This document shows positions 1 to 8,709 of a stretch of 64,000 nt of DNA, one piece after another. Both the position numbers and the translations under genes were made by a program. The stretch spans positions 310,001 to 374,000 of the forward strand of contig NZ_FNCC01000005.1 in assembly GCF_900100955.1 (NCBI RefSeq). The letters run 5' to 3'. Every line of letters starts with the position of its first letter. Positions within the stretch are counted from its first letter, which is position 1. Under the pieces are notes generated by a model. The model searched no databases. It was given only the letters and a program-made list of their open reading frames with translations, and was not told where the DNA came from. Source of the stretch: Lentzea fradiae. GTDB lineage: Bacteria > Actinomycetota > Actinomycetes > Mycobacteriales > Pseudonocardiaceae.

Positions 1-1
1 G

Positions 2-295
2 ACGTACGGGTACGGCGAGCCCATCGCCTGCAACGCGACGACGGCGACGGTCTTCCTGGAGGAGGGCAGCAACTCGATCGTCGTGCGCGCCTTCGCGGCG
101 AGCGGTGCCGGGCAGGTCGACTCGGCCGCGCGGGTGCTGAACTTCACCTACGACGAGTGCAACGGGAAGCCGAACTGCATCCCGAAGAGGATGCCCGCGT
201 CGGTGGAGACCGCGCCGATGGGCGCGGGCGGGCTGGGCTTGCTGGTGTGCGCGTTCCTGCTGCGCATCGGTGTTCGGAGGGATGAGGACAAGTGA
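2..295 (+). CDS. C-terminal part of a secreted, membrane-anchored protein (5' end outside window)
   Basis: Only the last 97 codons are present. The visible part is Thr/Ala-rich and extracellular-looking, with three cysteines, followed by a short hydrophobic stretch (GLGLLVCAFLLRIGV) and a basic end (RRDEDK), which fits a C-terminal membrane anchor. Its stop codon overlaps the GTG start of the MoxR gene in GTGA, so it belongs to the same operon. MoxR-DUF58 operons often carry surface or von Willebrand-type proteins, but nothing seen here identifies the family. Confidence 0.6.
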   Translation, partial: TYGYGEPIACNATTATVFLEEGSNSIVVRAFAASGAGQVDSAARVLNFTYDECNGKPNCIPKRMPASVETAPMGAGGLGLLVCAFLLRIGVRRDEDK

Positions 296-1272
296 TCGAC
301 ACCGGTGAGGTCTCGGCGTTCCGCGACCTGCACACGCGGCTCGGCGACGCGGTGGAGGCCGCGGTGCGCGGCAAGCGCGACGTGGTCGACCTGGTGCTGG
401 TGGCGATGTTCGCGGGCGGCCACGTGCTGCTCGAGGACGTGCCCGGCACCGGCAAGACGACGCTCGCGCGGGCCGTCGCCGGCGCGCTGGGCGGCATCTC
501 CCGGCGCGTGCAGTTCACGCCGGACCTGCTGCCGTCCGACGTCACGGGCACGTCCGTCTACGACCCGCAGACCGGCCAGATCCGGTTCCGGCCGGGCCCG
601 GTGTTCGCGAACATCGTGCTGGCCGACGAGATCAACCGCGCCGCGGCGAAGACGCAGTCCGCGCTGCTGGAGGTCATGGAGGAGCGGACCGTCACGATCG
701 ACGGCGTCGGCCACGCGGTGCCCGACCCGTTCCTGGTGGTGGCGACGCAGAACCCGATCGACCTCGACGGCACGTACCGGCTGCCGGAGGCGCAGCTCGA
801 CCGGTTCATGATCCGCACGTCGATCGGCTACCCGTCCGCCGAGGACGAGCTCGACGTGCTGCGGCCCGGCAGCGGCGCGGGCAAGATCGCCGACGTGCGC
901 ACGGTGACGTCGCCGCGCGAGGTCAGCTCGTTCGGCGAACGGCTGGCGCAGCTGCACGTCGCCGACCCGATCCTGCACTACATCTCCGCCCTGGGCACGG
1001 GCACCCGCACCGACGACCGGCTGCGCCTGGGCACGTCGACCCGCGGCCTGCGGACGCTGGTCCGCTGCGCCCAGGTGTACGCGGCGTCGAAGGGCAGGCA
1101 CTTCGTGGTGCCGCAGGACGTCCAGGACATCGCCGACCCGGTGCTGGCGCACCGCCTGGTGCTCACCAGGGAGAGCGTGCTGGCGGGGGTGACGACGTCC
1201 GAGGTGCTGGCCGACGTGCTCTCGCGCGTGCCGGTGCCCAAGCCGGCGGCACCCAGCTCCACGGCACCATGA
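292..1272 (+). CDS. MoxR-family AAA+ ATPase
   Basis: A 326-residue AAA+ ATPase with Walker A GTGKTT (residues 52-57) and Walker B LADEINR (110-116), followed by the conserved ATQNP sensor segment. The length and motifs fit MoxR chaperone-like ATPases, which usually help metal or cofactor insertion or the assembly of vWA/DUF58 partner proteins at the membrane. It is translationally coupled on both sides (GTGA upstream, ATGA downstream) to a membrane-anchored protein and a DUF58 protein, the classical MoxR operon order. Its client is unknown. Confidence 0.93.
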   Translation: MIDTGEVSAFRDLHTRLGDAVEAAVRGKRDVVDLVLVAMFAGGHVLLEDVPGTGKTTLARAVAGALGGISRRVQFTPDLLPSDVTGTSVYDPQTGQIRFRPGPVFANIVLADEINRAAAKTQSALLEVMEERTVTIDGVGHAVPDPFLVVATQNPIDLDGTYRLPEAQLDRFMIRTSIGYPSAEDELDVLRPGSGAGKIADVRTVTSPREVSSFGERLAQLHVADPILHYISALGTGTRTDDRLRLGTSTRGLRTLVRCAQVYAASKGRHFVVPQDVQDIADPVLAHRLVLTRESVLAGVTTSEVLADVLSRVPVPKPAAPSSTAP

Positions 1273-2375
1273 GACTCACCCTGCGCGGCACCGGTGCGGC
1301 GGTGCTGGGCCTGCTGATGCTCGGCGTGGGCCTGTGGTGGCGCTATGCGGGAATGGCCGCGTTCGGCCTCGCGCTCACGGCGCTGGTGGTCGCCTCGGCC
1401 GTCTCGGTCCTGGTCGCCTCACCGCTGTCGGTGTCGCGCACCGTCCGCCCGCGCACCGTGCCGCGGCTCGCCCGGTGCAGCGGACGCCTGGAGCTGTCGG
1501 CCACCGGCCGCTGGCCCGTGGCGCTCGACGCGGTGGACATGGTCGCGGGCACGCCCATGTCCGTGGACGTGCCGCTGCTCAAGCCGGGCACGGTCGAGGC
1601 GGTCGACTACGCCATCCCGACCGAACGCCGCGGCGTCTTCGACGTGGGCCCGCTGACGTTGCGCCGCAAAGGAGTCGCGGGCCTGGCCCAGGCGCGGACG
1701 GTGCTCGGTGAGGTCGTGCGGGTGCGCGTCGTACCGCGCGTGCTGCCGGTGCGCGGCCTGCCTTCCGGCGCCCGCCGTGGCCAGGTCGGCGCCGACGAAC
1801 GCGTGGAACGCGGCGGCACGGACCTGGTGGGCCTGCGCGAGTACGTGCCGGGCGACGACCTGAGGCGCCTGCACTGGGCGACGTCCGCGCGCACCGGCAC
1901 GCTGATGATCCGCGAGGACGCCGACCCGGCCCGCCCGCACCTCGCCGTCCTGCTGGACGACACCCGTTCGTCCTATTCGGACGGACAACGCTTCGAGGAG
2001 GCCGTCGAGGTGGCCGCGTCCCTGGTCACCGCGGCGCTGGAACAGGGCCACCCGGTGCGGCTGCTGACGTCGTCCGGCGGCACCGACCTGGAGGAGAACC
2101 AGGACTCCGCCCCGATCCTCGCGGCACTGGCCGACCTGGAGCTGCGGGACACCGACGGCCGCCCCACCGTGCCGGTGCGCGACTTGGACGTGGTGGCCGT
2201 GGTGAGCGGCACGGCGGTCCCCGCTCTGCTGCTGGAGGCGGGGCGCGCCGCGTTCGGCGTTCTGCTGGTGGTGGACGAGAAGCGCCCGGCAGGCGCGGCC
2301 GGGTCGGTGCTGGTGCTCAGCGGGACCAGGGCGGAGGACCTGGTGGACTCGTGGAACGCGGTGGTGGCGCGATGA
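1269..2375 (+). CDS. DUF58 domain-containing membrane protein
   Basis: A 368-residue protein with two N-terminal membrane helices (about residues 8-50) and a long cytoplasmic part. The DUF58 hallmark REYVPGDDLRRLHW lies around residue 190, followed by a degenerate vWA-like fold (LAVLLDDTRSS). DUF58 proteins are the usual partners of MoxR ATPases. Its ATG overlaps the moxR stop (ATGA). The downstream transglutaminase-like protein completes the common three-gene set. Confidence 0.9.
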   Translation: MRLTLRGTGAAVLGLLMLGVGLWWRYAGMAAFGLALTALVVASAVSVLVASPLSVSRTVRPRTVPRLARCSGRLELSATGRWPVALDAVDMVAGTPMSVDVPLLKPGTVEAVDYAIPTERRGVFDVGPLTLRRKGVAGLAQARTVLGEVVRVRVVPRVLPVRGLPSGARRGQVGADERVERGGTDLVGLREYVPGDDLRRLHWATSARTGTLMIREDADPARPHLAVLLDDTRSSYSDGQRFEEAVEVAASLVTAALEQGHPVRLLTSSGGTDLEENQDSAPILAALADLELRDTDGRPTVPVRDLDVVAVVSGTAVPALLLEAGRAAFGVLLVVDEKRPAGAAGSVLVLSGTRAEDLVDSWNAVVAR

Positions 2376-2500
2376 GGCTGACGCGGATGGCGCCGGGGCG
2401 CGGTGGTGCGGCGGTGGTGGCGCCGAGTCGCGGTGCCGCGGCTCTGCGGACGCGCGCCGGCTCCGAGGCGGGCTCTCACCGGGAGGCGGGCCCGTGCTGA
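2372..2500 (+). CDS. Possible 42-residue coupling ORF
   Basis: An ATG overlapping the DUF58 stop (ATGA) opens a 42-codon frame that ends inside the first codons of the next gene (GTGCTGA at 2494-2500). The product is Arg/Ala/Gly-rich with no recognisable domain. The arrangement suggests a short leader ORF that carries ribosomes across the 118-base gap to the next gene. It may equally be chance in GC-rich DNA, because the next gene has its own good ribosome-binding site. Confidence 0.25.
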   Translation: MRLTRMAPGRGGAAVVAPSRGAAALRTRAGSEAGSHREAGPC

Positions 2501-4491
2501 AGTACGCGTGGGTCTGCGCCCTCCTCCTCGTCGCCTCCCTCCAGCTGGCCCAAGCCTGGGACGGCGCGACCGTCTACTTCGGACTCGCGGCCCTCACCGG
2601 GTTCCTGGCCCTGTCGCTCACCCGGCTCGTCCCGGCGGGCCTGGCCGGGCTCGCGGTCATGGTGCTCGCCATGACGGGCGGGTTCTTCGCGGCCAAGGGC
2701 GCGTCTCCCGAGCGAGATCCGGCCTGGGTCCTGCTGGACACCGTGCCGCGCCTGCTCACCGCCGCCCGCCCGGCCCCGGCGACGCCCGAGCTGCTCGTGT
2801 CCGGCCTGCTGCTGATCATCGGTGTCTCGACGGCGACGGTGCTGTCGGTGACCAAGCGCGGCACGGCGTTGTTCGTGCCGGCGCTCGGCGTGGCCGTGCT
2901 GTACGTGTCGGCGGCGTTGCTGACGACGGGCCGTGCGGACCGGTACGGGCTGGTCGCGCTGGCGCTCGTCGTCCTGCTGTCGCTGGGCTGGGTGATCATC
3001 GACCGGCGCGGGCCCGTCGTGCCGCCCGCGGTGCTCGCGACGGCGTTGGCGGCGTTGACGTTGCTGACGTTCGTCCTGCCCACCAACGGTTTCGAGCCCC
3101 GCAAGCTCGTCAAGCCGCCGGTCACCAACATCGCGATCACGAACCCGTTGCCGCAGCTCGCCTCGTGGGCGGCGCAGGGGGACGCGGAGCTGTTCCGGAT
3201 GCGCGGCCCCGAGGTCCCGGTGCGCCTGGTCACGCTCAGCCGCTACACCGGCGCGTCCTGGGAGGCCGCCGCGACCTACGGGCCGCTCGGCGTCGTCGAC
3301 CCGCCGGACCTGCCGATTGGAGGGAAGTTCCGGGACGCGAGCGCCGACCTGCGGATCACGGGGTTGCAGGGGGAGTGGCTGCCCGGTGTCGGCAAGCCGC
3401 AGGCGGTGTCGCTCAGCAACGCCATGGTCGACCCGGACAGCGGGTCGCTGGTGCTGGCGGAGGGACTCCGGACCGGCCTGAGCTACACGGTCCGCGGGGT
3501 CGTGGAGACGCCCGCCGACGCCGATCTCGCCGAGGCCCAGGTCCCGGCGAACGCGACCAGGTACACGGCGTTGCCGCGGTTGCCCTTCACCCTGGCCGAG
3601 TACGCGCGGCAGGCGACGGTCAACACGCGCACGGCGTACGAGAAAGCCGTTGCGCTGGAACAGGTCGTGCGTCTCAACAGGCGCCCGGACGCCGAGGCGC
3701 CGGTCGGGTCGTCGTACGCGCGGCTGGAGACGTTCCTGTTCGGCGCGGAAGGCGAGTCCGGGGCCGGAGCGGGCACCGCGGAGCAGTTCGCGTCGGCTTT
3801 CGCTGTCCTGGCACGGGCGGTCGGGTTGCCGACGCGCGTGGTCGTCGGGTTCCAGCCGGTGCCGGAGCAGGACGGCGAACGGATCGTGCGCGCCGCCGAC
3901 GCCACCGCCTGGCCGGAGGTGTACTTCAGCGGCTGGGGCTGGGTGCCGTTCGACCCGGTGTCGGGCAACGACAGCGGGCCCAGCGCCGCGTCCAAACGCG
4001 AGGTGCTGAACCGGCTCGCGTCCACCACGGCGAAGCCCACGCCGACCACGCTCGCGTCGGTGCCGCCGCTGGTGCAGCCGTCGGCCGTGCGACCGGATGC
4101 GGCGGCGCCCGCAGAGCCGGGGAGCTTCCCGCTCTGGGTGTTCTCGCCCGTGCTGGTGCTGCTCGTCCTCTACGTGGCGCGGACGTCACGCCGCCTGCGG
4201 CTGCGGGCAGCCGGACCGGTGGGAGCGTGGAACGAGGTGCTCGACTCGCTGCAGCTCGCCGGTCTCAGGCCGCGGCCCAGCCGCACCGTGCCGGACGTCG
4301 GCCGCGACTGGGGCGACGCCGGGCAGCGGCTCGCCGTGCTCGTCGACGAGGCGGCCTTCGGACCCCGGCCGGTGCGGCGGGACGACAGCTGGCAGCTCGC
4401 CCGCCAGGTGGGCAAGGCGGTGCGGCACAAGGCTTCCTGGTGGCGCCGCCTGGTGTGGGCGGTCGACCCGAGGCCGTTGTTCCGCCGCTGA
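2494..4491 (+). CDS. TgpA-type membrane transglutaminase-like protein, apparently catalytically dead
   Basis: This 665-residue protein has about seven N-terminal membrane helices (DUF3488 region, residues 1-205), an extracellular transglutaminase-like domain (about 380-500), a further helix near 545-565 and a basic cytoplasmic tail. The expected GxCEQFA motif reads GTAEQFA, with Ala429 where the catalytic Cys belongs. The expected HAWPEV motif reads TAWPEV, with Thr471 for the catalytic His; only the Asp of FDP remains. A structural or scaffold role therefore looks more likely than catalysis. Start: GTG 2494 with GGGAGG at 2481-2486. It closes the MoxR operon. Confidence 0.88.
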   Translation: MLKYAWVCALLLVASLQLAQAWDGATVYFGLAALTGFLALSLTRLVPAGLAGLAVMVLAMTGGFFAAKGASPERDPAWVLLDTVPRLLTAARPAPATPELLVSGLLLIIGVSTATVLSVTKRGTALFVPALGVAVLYVSAALLTTGRADRYGLVALALVVLLSLGWVIIDRRGPVVPPAVLATALAALTLLTFVLPTNGFEPRKLVKPPVTNIAITNPLPQLASWAAQGDAELFRMRGPEVPVRLVTLSRYTGASWEAAATYGPLGVVDPPDLPIGGKFRDASADLRITGLQGEWLPGVGKPQAVSLSNAMVDPDSGSLVLAEGLRTGLSYTVRGVVETPADADLAEAQVPANATRYTALPRLPFTLAEYARQATVNTRTAYEKAVALEQVVRLNRRPDAEAPVGSSYARLETFLFGAEGESGAGAGTAEQFASAFAVLARAVGLPTRVVVGFQPVPEQDGERIVRAADATAWPEVYFSGWGWVPFDPVSGNDSGPSAASKREVLNRLASTTAKPTPTTLASVPPLVQPSAVRPDAAAPAEPGSFPLWVFSPVLVLLVLYVARTSRRLRLRAAGPVGAWNEVLDSLQLAGLRPRPSRTVPDVGRDWGDAGQRLAVLVDEAAFGPRPVRRDDSWQLARQVGKAVRHKASWWRRLVWAVDPRPLFRR

Positions 4492-4518
4492 CCGCTGCGC
4501 CAGCTGCCCTGGCCCGCC

Positions 4519-4721
4519 GCTGAGCGCCGCGCCACATGCCCTGGCCCGCCGCTCCCTTTCCCACCCGCCCGCGCGTCATCCACCAGTGTTCACCGCTGCC
4601 TCCGCGTGACGTGGCTATAGGACGCGGGGGCCCCGCGTTCGAGCAGAAGGTACGCGGGGCCCCCGCGTACCCGGCGGGAAACACGAAAGAGAGTCGCGAG
4701 CGGGTGGGGCGTTACGGACAG
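4519..4721. repeat. Dispersed intergenic repeat, copy 1 (palindromic, terminator-like)
   Basis: It fills most of the 317-base gap between two convergent genes; no gene is visible there. The core holds two 17-base GC palindromes, ACGCGGGGGCCCCGCGT (4622-4638) and its exact reverse complement (4652-4668), so each can fold alone or both can pair. Flanking blocks GTGACGTGGCTATAGGACG, GGGAAACACGAAAGAGAGTC and GGGGCGTTACGGACAG recur almost unchanged in the copy at 31177-31395. Its position between converging genes suggests bidirectional termination. Confidence 0.8.
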
Positions 4722-4808
4722 CGCTGTTTCTGGGAGCGTGCTTGGACGGAACCGCGGCTGGTGGTACGGCACGGAACGAACCGCACCGGGGTCAGCGCGC
4801 CATCGGGG

Positions 4809-5327
4809 TCAGCGCACCACCTGGGCGGCGATGCAGTTGCGGCCCGGCACCTTCAGCAGCGCGTCGCACAACCCCGGCGCCACCACCGACGGGAACGGCC
4901 CGACCCAGATGAACTGGGCGAACCGGGTGTCGTCGGGGACGATGGCGGTGCAGACGTCGTCCCGCCTGCTCAGGAACGCGCTCTGGTCGCGCAGCGCGGG
5001 GTTCGCGGCGGAGCGGTACCGCACCCACAGCGCCTCGTAGTCCAGCAGCACCTTGACCTCCTCCGCCGACATCGCCCCCTCCAGCGAGTGCAGGACGAGG
5101 ACGGACGAGCCGGGGTCGCACGGCATGTCGCTGTACTCCAGCTGGACGGGCTCGTTGCGCGGTGTGGCCGCTGTGTCCGTGCCCCGGGGTGTCGGGGAGT
5201 CGAAGCCACCCCCGATCAGCAGCCCGATCCCGATCCCGATGACGAGCGGAACGGCTGCCAGCGCGACTGTTCGGCGGTTGTGTCCACGGGCGAACAACGG
5301 AGGGCCGGCGTAACGAGCGCTTTGCAC
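4809..5327 (-). CDS. Single-pass membrane protein of unknown function
   Basis: A 172-residue protein with a short cytoplasmic N-terminus, one membrane helix (about residues 20-42) and an extracytoplasmic domain with four cysteines (DMPCD, DDVCT, GLCDA, RNCIA) that could form two disulfides. No family recognised. It starts 52 bases after the Ser/Thr kinase gene on the same strand, so it is probably cotranscribed and may be a partner of the kinase's sensor domain. A 12-base direct repeat (CGGGGTCAGCGC) spans its stop. Confidence 0.7.
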   Translation of the reverse strand: MQSARYAGPPLFARGHNRRTVALAAVPLVIGIGIGLLIGGGFDSPTPRGTDTAATPRNEPVQLEYSDMPCDPGSSVLVLHSLEGAMSAEEVKVLLDYEALWVRYRSAANPALRDQSAFLSRRDDVCTAIVPDDTRFAQFIWVGPFPSVVAPGLCDALLKVPGRNCIAAQVVR

Positions 5328-5379
5328 GCCGGGGACCGTACGCCAGTCCGTGCACGCGCAACAACGGGGTCTCGAAACG

Positions 5380-6984
5380 TCAGTTCTTGGTGGCGCAGAC
5401 TTTCGCGGAGCTGCCGCGCTCCCCGCTGTAACCGAACGCCGCGATCTGGAAGCACCTTCGCGCGCCGCCGCCGTCGTCGATCACGTACTGCGTGCCGCCA
5501 CCGGTCACCCTGGTCACCGCGACCGGTTTCTCGCCGGTCACGTCGATGACGACGAACTCGGCCCCGCCGTCGCTCGGGTCGCTCCACTCCAGCTCGATCG
5601 TCTTCCCGCGGTACTCCGCGCGTTTGAGCACCGGCATGAACCTCGGGTCGCTGTTCGGCGGCGGTCCCGCGTCGGCGGTCTCCGAGGTCGGCACGGGCAG
5701 TGTCGTGGTGGTGGTGACGGGCGGCTGCGCCTGCTGACGGTCGTCCGGGCGGGCGAGGAGCAGGCTGACCACGACACCGGCGGTCACCGCGGCGACGCCC
5801 AGCAGCGCGAGCAGCCCGCCGCGCCTGGCCTTGCGCACCGGTGCCGTCATCGGCTCCGGCGGCGGCAGGCCGACGGTCGGCAGCACCGCGACCGGAGGAG
5901 GTGCGGGCGGCGCGGCCGGGAGGTCGTGCCGCCGGTAGGTCAGGTCCTCCAGCCGGCTTTGCCAGGAGTCGTCGGGCTCGGGTTCCGGGGCGGGTTCGGG
6001 CTCCGGTTCGGGAACGTACCCGCGCGGGCCGAAGCCGGGCGCCTCCGTGGGGCCCTCGGGGAAGAACTCCACGCGCTCGCCGAGCATCGCCGTCGAGTCG
6101 GGGTCCACAACGGACACCGCGGCACCGGATCGCACCGCCATCAGCGCGTCGCGCAGCTCCAGCGCCGAGCTGTAGCGGTCGGCGCGGTCCTTGCGCAGAC
6201 AGCGGTTGAGGACGGCGACGAGCGACGCGGGCACGTCGAACCGGGTCAGCGGACGGGGTTCCGCGGTGCTCACCCTGCCGACGTACGACAGCAGCGTGTC
6301 CTCGTCGGGGTTGTCGGAGGCGAACGGGGGTTTGCCCTCCAGCAACATGAACAGCGTCGAGCCCAGCGACCAGATGTCGTCGGCGAACGACGGCGTGGCG
6401 CCCTCGATCATCTGCGGCGCGGCGTGCCGGTAGCTGACCATCTGCAGCGACGCGGAGTGGCCCGCGTCGGCGCCGCGCGCGATGCCGAAGTCGGCCAGCA
6501 CGTAGGAAGTCGGCAGCACCAGGACGTTCTGCGGCTTCACGTCGCGGTGCAGGATGCCCTGGCCGTGCGCGAACGCCAGCGCGTCCGCCACCGCGATGCC
6601 CGCGGACACGACGTCCTGCACGGGCAACGGACCCAGGGCGCGCAGCCGGTCGTGCAGCGAGCCGCGTTCGTGGAACTCCATGACGATGCACGGACGGCCG
6701 TCGGGCAGCGTGCCGGTGTCGAGGACCGTGACGATGTGCGGGTGCTGGCGGCCGAGCTCGACGGTGATCGCCAGCTCGCGGCGGAACCTCGCCACCGTGG
6801 CCGGGTCGGTCACCTGCAACACCTTGACGGCGACGTCGCGGCCCAGACCGTCCTGGCGGGCCCGGTAGATCGTGCCCTCGCCGCCCTGGGCGATCACGCG
6901 GAAACCGCTGTAGCCGGGCAGCGCGATCTCGGGTGCCCGCCCGGCGCCCGGAGCGGGCGCCCACGCCATCAGATCGTCTTCCAC
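5380..6984 (-). CDS. Membrane Ser/Thr protein kinase (PknB-like) with extracellular FN3-like domain
   Basis: This 534-residue Hanks-type kinase has the glycine loop GGEGTIY (34-40), VAVK lysine (Lys54), catalytic loop HRDVKPQN (146-153) and DFG (165-167). The usual APE is APQ. A Pro/Glu-rich juxtamembrane linker follows, then one membrane helix (about 400-422), and a short extracellular Thr-rich stalk leading to a fibronectin-like module with a Cys pair. It lacks the PASTA repeats of PknB, so its ligand is likely different. It precedes a small membrane protein and lies 74 bases after a DUF4230 gene, all on the minus strand. Confidence 0.92.
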   Translation of the reverse strand: MEDDLMAWAPAPGAGRAPEIALPGYSGFRVIAQGGEGTIYRARQDGLGRDVAVKVLQVTDPATVARFRRELAITVELGRQHPHIVTVLDTGTLPDGRPCIVMEFHERGSLHDRLRALGPLPVQDVVSAGIAVADALAFAHGQGILHRDVKPQNVLVLPTSYVLADFGIARGADAGHSASLQMVSYRHAAPQMIEGATPSFADDIWSLGSTLFMLLEGKPPFASDNPDEDTLLSYVGRVSTAEPRPLTRFDVPASLVAVLNRCLRKDRADRYSSALELRDALMAVRSGAAVSVVDPDSTAMLGERVEFFPEGPTEAPGFGPRGYVPEPEPEPAPEPEPDDSWQSRLEDLTYRRHDLPAAPPAPPPVAVLPTVGLPPPEPMTAPVRKARRGGLLALLGVAAVTAGVVVSLLLARPDDRQQAQPPVTTTTTLPVPTSETADAGPPPNSDPRFMPVLKRAEYRGKTIELEWSDPSDGGAEFVVIDVTGEKPVAVTRVTGGGTQYVIDDGGGARRCFQIAAFGYSGERGSSAKVCATKN

Positions 6985-7058
6985 CGGCGGATCCTATCCC
7001 GGAGAGGTCGTGTCACCGCCTGACGTTCGCGGCGAGGGCCCCGTCCGGTTCGCGCGAG

Positions 7059-7715
7059 TCAGTCGCCGGTCACCTTCACCTGGAACCCCAACGACTGCAG
7101 CATCCCCGTCAGCATCACGCGGGTGTTGTCCTCCGCGCGCTCGAGCAGCTCCGACGACTTCGCCGCCTCCGCCAGCTTCGCCTCCGCCGCGACGTAGAAC
7201 CGTTGCTGGTCAGGGGCTCCGCCCAGCGCCTGCAGGTCGTTGATCAGGCCGCGTTCCTGGCTGAAGACGTAAGACCTGTCGTGGTGCAGGTTCGGCCTGT
7301 CCAGCCGCGGCTGCGGCAACCGGATCTCGACGGACTTGCCGTCCGGTGACACGATGAGACCGTCGTCCTGCAGACTCCCGAGGTCGACGTAGGCGTTGAC
7401 GGATCCGGCCGCGACGAACAACGTCCGTTCGCCGGCCAGTGCCGCGGGCACCCACTTCACGTCGTTCTCGATGTCGAGCACGACCTGGAACTCGCCCGCG
7501 GCGGCGTGGAACTGGCTGAGGTCGCGCACCGACTTCAGCACCGCGGGCTGGCTGCGGTCGATCGTCTCCTCTTCGCCGGCCGAGCCGAACGGCTTGAGCT
7601 GCCCGAAGGCGAACACGGCCGCGCCGAGCACGACGAGAACGGCCGCGACCAGAGCTCCACGCGTGATCCAGCGCCTGTACACCGCGTGGGAGTACCCGTG
7701 GGGTGATGCGCGCAC
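7059..7715 (-). CDS. DUF4230 domain membrane protein
   Basis: A 218-residue protein with one N-terminal membrane helix (about residues 18-40) and an extracytoplasmic domain matching the DUF4230 pattern: conserved LxxVRDLSQFHAAAGEFQVV, an LP(Q/E)P motif near the middle and a C-terminal amphipathic segment. The function of the family is unknown. It is first in the minus-strand group with the kinase and diverges from the PAC2 gene at 7812; the 96-base gap must hold both promoters. Confidence 0.85.
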   Translation of the reverse strand: MRASPHGYSHAVYRRWITRGALVAAVLVVLGAAVFAFGQLKPFGSAGEEETIDRSQPAVLKSVRDLSQFHAAAGEFQVVLDIENDVKWVPAALAGERTLFVAAGSVNAYVDLGSLQDDGLIVSPDGKSVEIRLPQPRLDRPNLHHDRSYVFSQERGLINDLQALGGAPDQQRFYVAAEAKLAEAAKSSELLERAEDNTRVMLTGMLQSLGFQVKVTGD

Positions 7716-7811
7716 ACGGTCCGTATGGGCTAATCGACCCGTGCGGAATCAGTTCCGTGTCCACATGGTTGGCTTGGACAAGACAGGAACGATTGCTTCA
7801 GGAGGCGTGCG

Positions 7812-8699
7812 GTGGACCCGGAGAACCTGTACGAGGTGGACTCGGAGGTGCCGGACCTGACGGGCACGGTGCTGCTGCACCACTTCGACGGTTTCATGGA
7901 CGCGGGAGCGGCGGGACGGCTGCTCGCCGAGCACCTGCTGGAGACCCTGGAGAGCCGCGTCATCGCCCGCTTCGACGTGGACGGCCTGATCGACTACCGG
8001 TCCCGCAGGCCGCTGATGACCTACGCGACCGACCACTGGGAGGACTACGCCGCCCCGGAGCTGGTCGTGCACCTGCTGTGGGACAGCGCGGGCCACCCGT
8101 TCCTGCTGCTCAAGGGTCCCGAGCCGGACCGCTCGTGGGAGGCGTTCATCGTCGCGGTGCGCGAGCTGGTCGACCGCTGGGGCGTGCGCCTCACGCTGGG
8201 CTTCCACGGCATCCCGATGGGCGTGCCGCACACCCGGCCGCTCAACGTGATCGGCCACGCGACCCGTCCCGAGCTCGTCTCGGAGTACCAGCCGTTCTTC
8301 AACCGCGTGCAGGTGCCCGGCAACGTGGCGGGCCTGCTGGAGCTGCGCCTCGGCCAGGCGGGCCACGACGCGATGGGCTTCGCCGCCCAGGTGCCGCACT
8401 ACCTCGCCCAGTCGCAGTACCCGACGGCCGCCGTGACGCTGCTCGACGCCGTCGCCCGCGCCACGGGCCTCGCCCTGCCGATCGGGTCCCTGATCGACGC
8501 CGCCCAGACCGCCGACGCGGAGATCCACCGCCAGGTCGCGGAGTCGGAGGAGGTCGCCCAGGTGGTGGAAGCGCTCGAGCGGCAGTACGACGCCTTCATC
8601 CAGACTGTGGGGACGACCGACATCCCCAGCGCGGACGAACTGGGCGCCGAGTTCGAACGGTTCCTGGCCGAGCAGCAGCGTCCGCCGGACCACCTGTAG
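7812..8699 (+). CDS. PAC2 family protein (proteasome-assembly-chaperone-like)
   Basis: This 295-residue protein shows the actinobacterial PAC2 pattern: an N-terminal LLHHFDGFMDAG, FDVDGLIDYRSRRP, and the GIPMGVPHTRP loop. Members are related to archaeal and eukaryotic proteasome assembly chaperones, but the bacterial role is not settled. GTG start at 7812 with AGGAGG nine bases upstream. It is followed after 10 bases by a YjbR-type gene. Confidence 0.9.
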   Translation: MDPENLYEVDSEVPDLTGTVLLHHFDGFMDAGAAGRLLAEHLLETLESRVIARFDVDGLIDYRSRRPLMTYATDHWEDYAAPELVVHLLWDSAGHPFLLLKGPEPDRSWEAFIVAVRELVDRWGVRLTLGFHGIPMGVPHTRPLNVIGHATRPELVSEYQPFFNRVQVPGNVAGLLELRLGQAGHDAMGFAAQVPHYLAQSQYPTAAVTLLDAVARATGLALPIGSLIDAAQTADAEIHRQVAESEEVAQVVEALERQYDAFIQTVGTTDIPSADELGAEFERFLAEQQRPPDHL

Positions 8700-8709
8700 G
8701 AGCTTCGCG

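Noticed and set aside
4619-4670. CRISPR-like repeat pair
   Set aside because: Only two palindromes, inverted rather than direct, with one short spacer and no cas genes.
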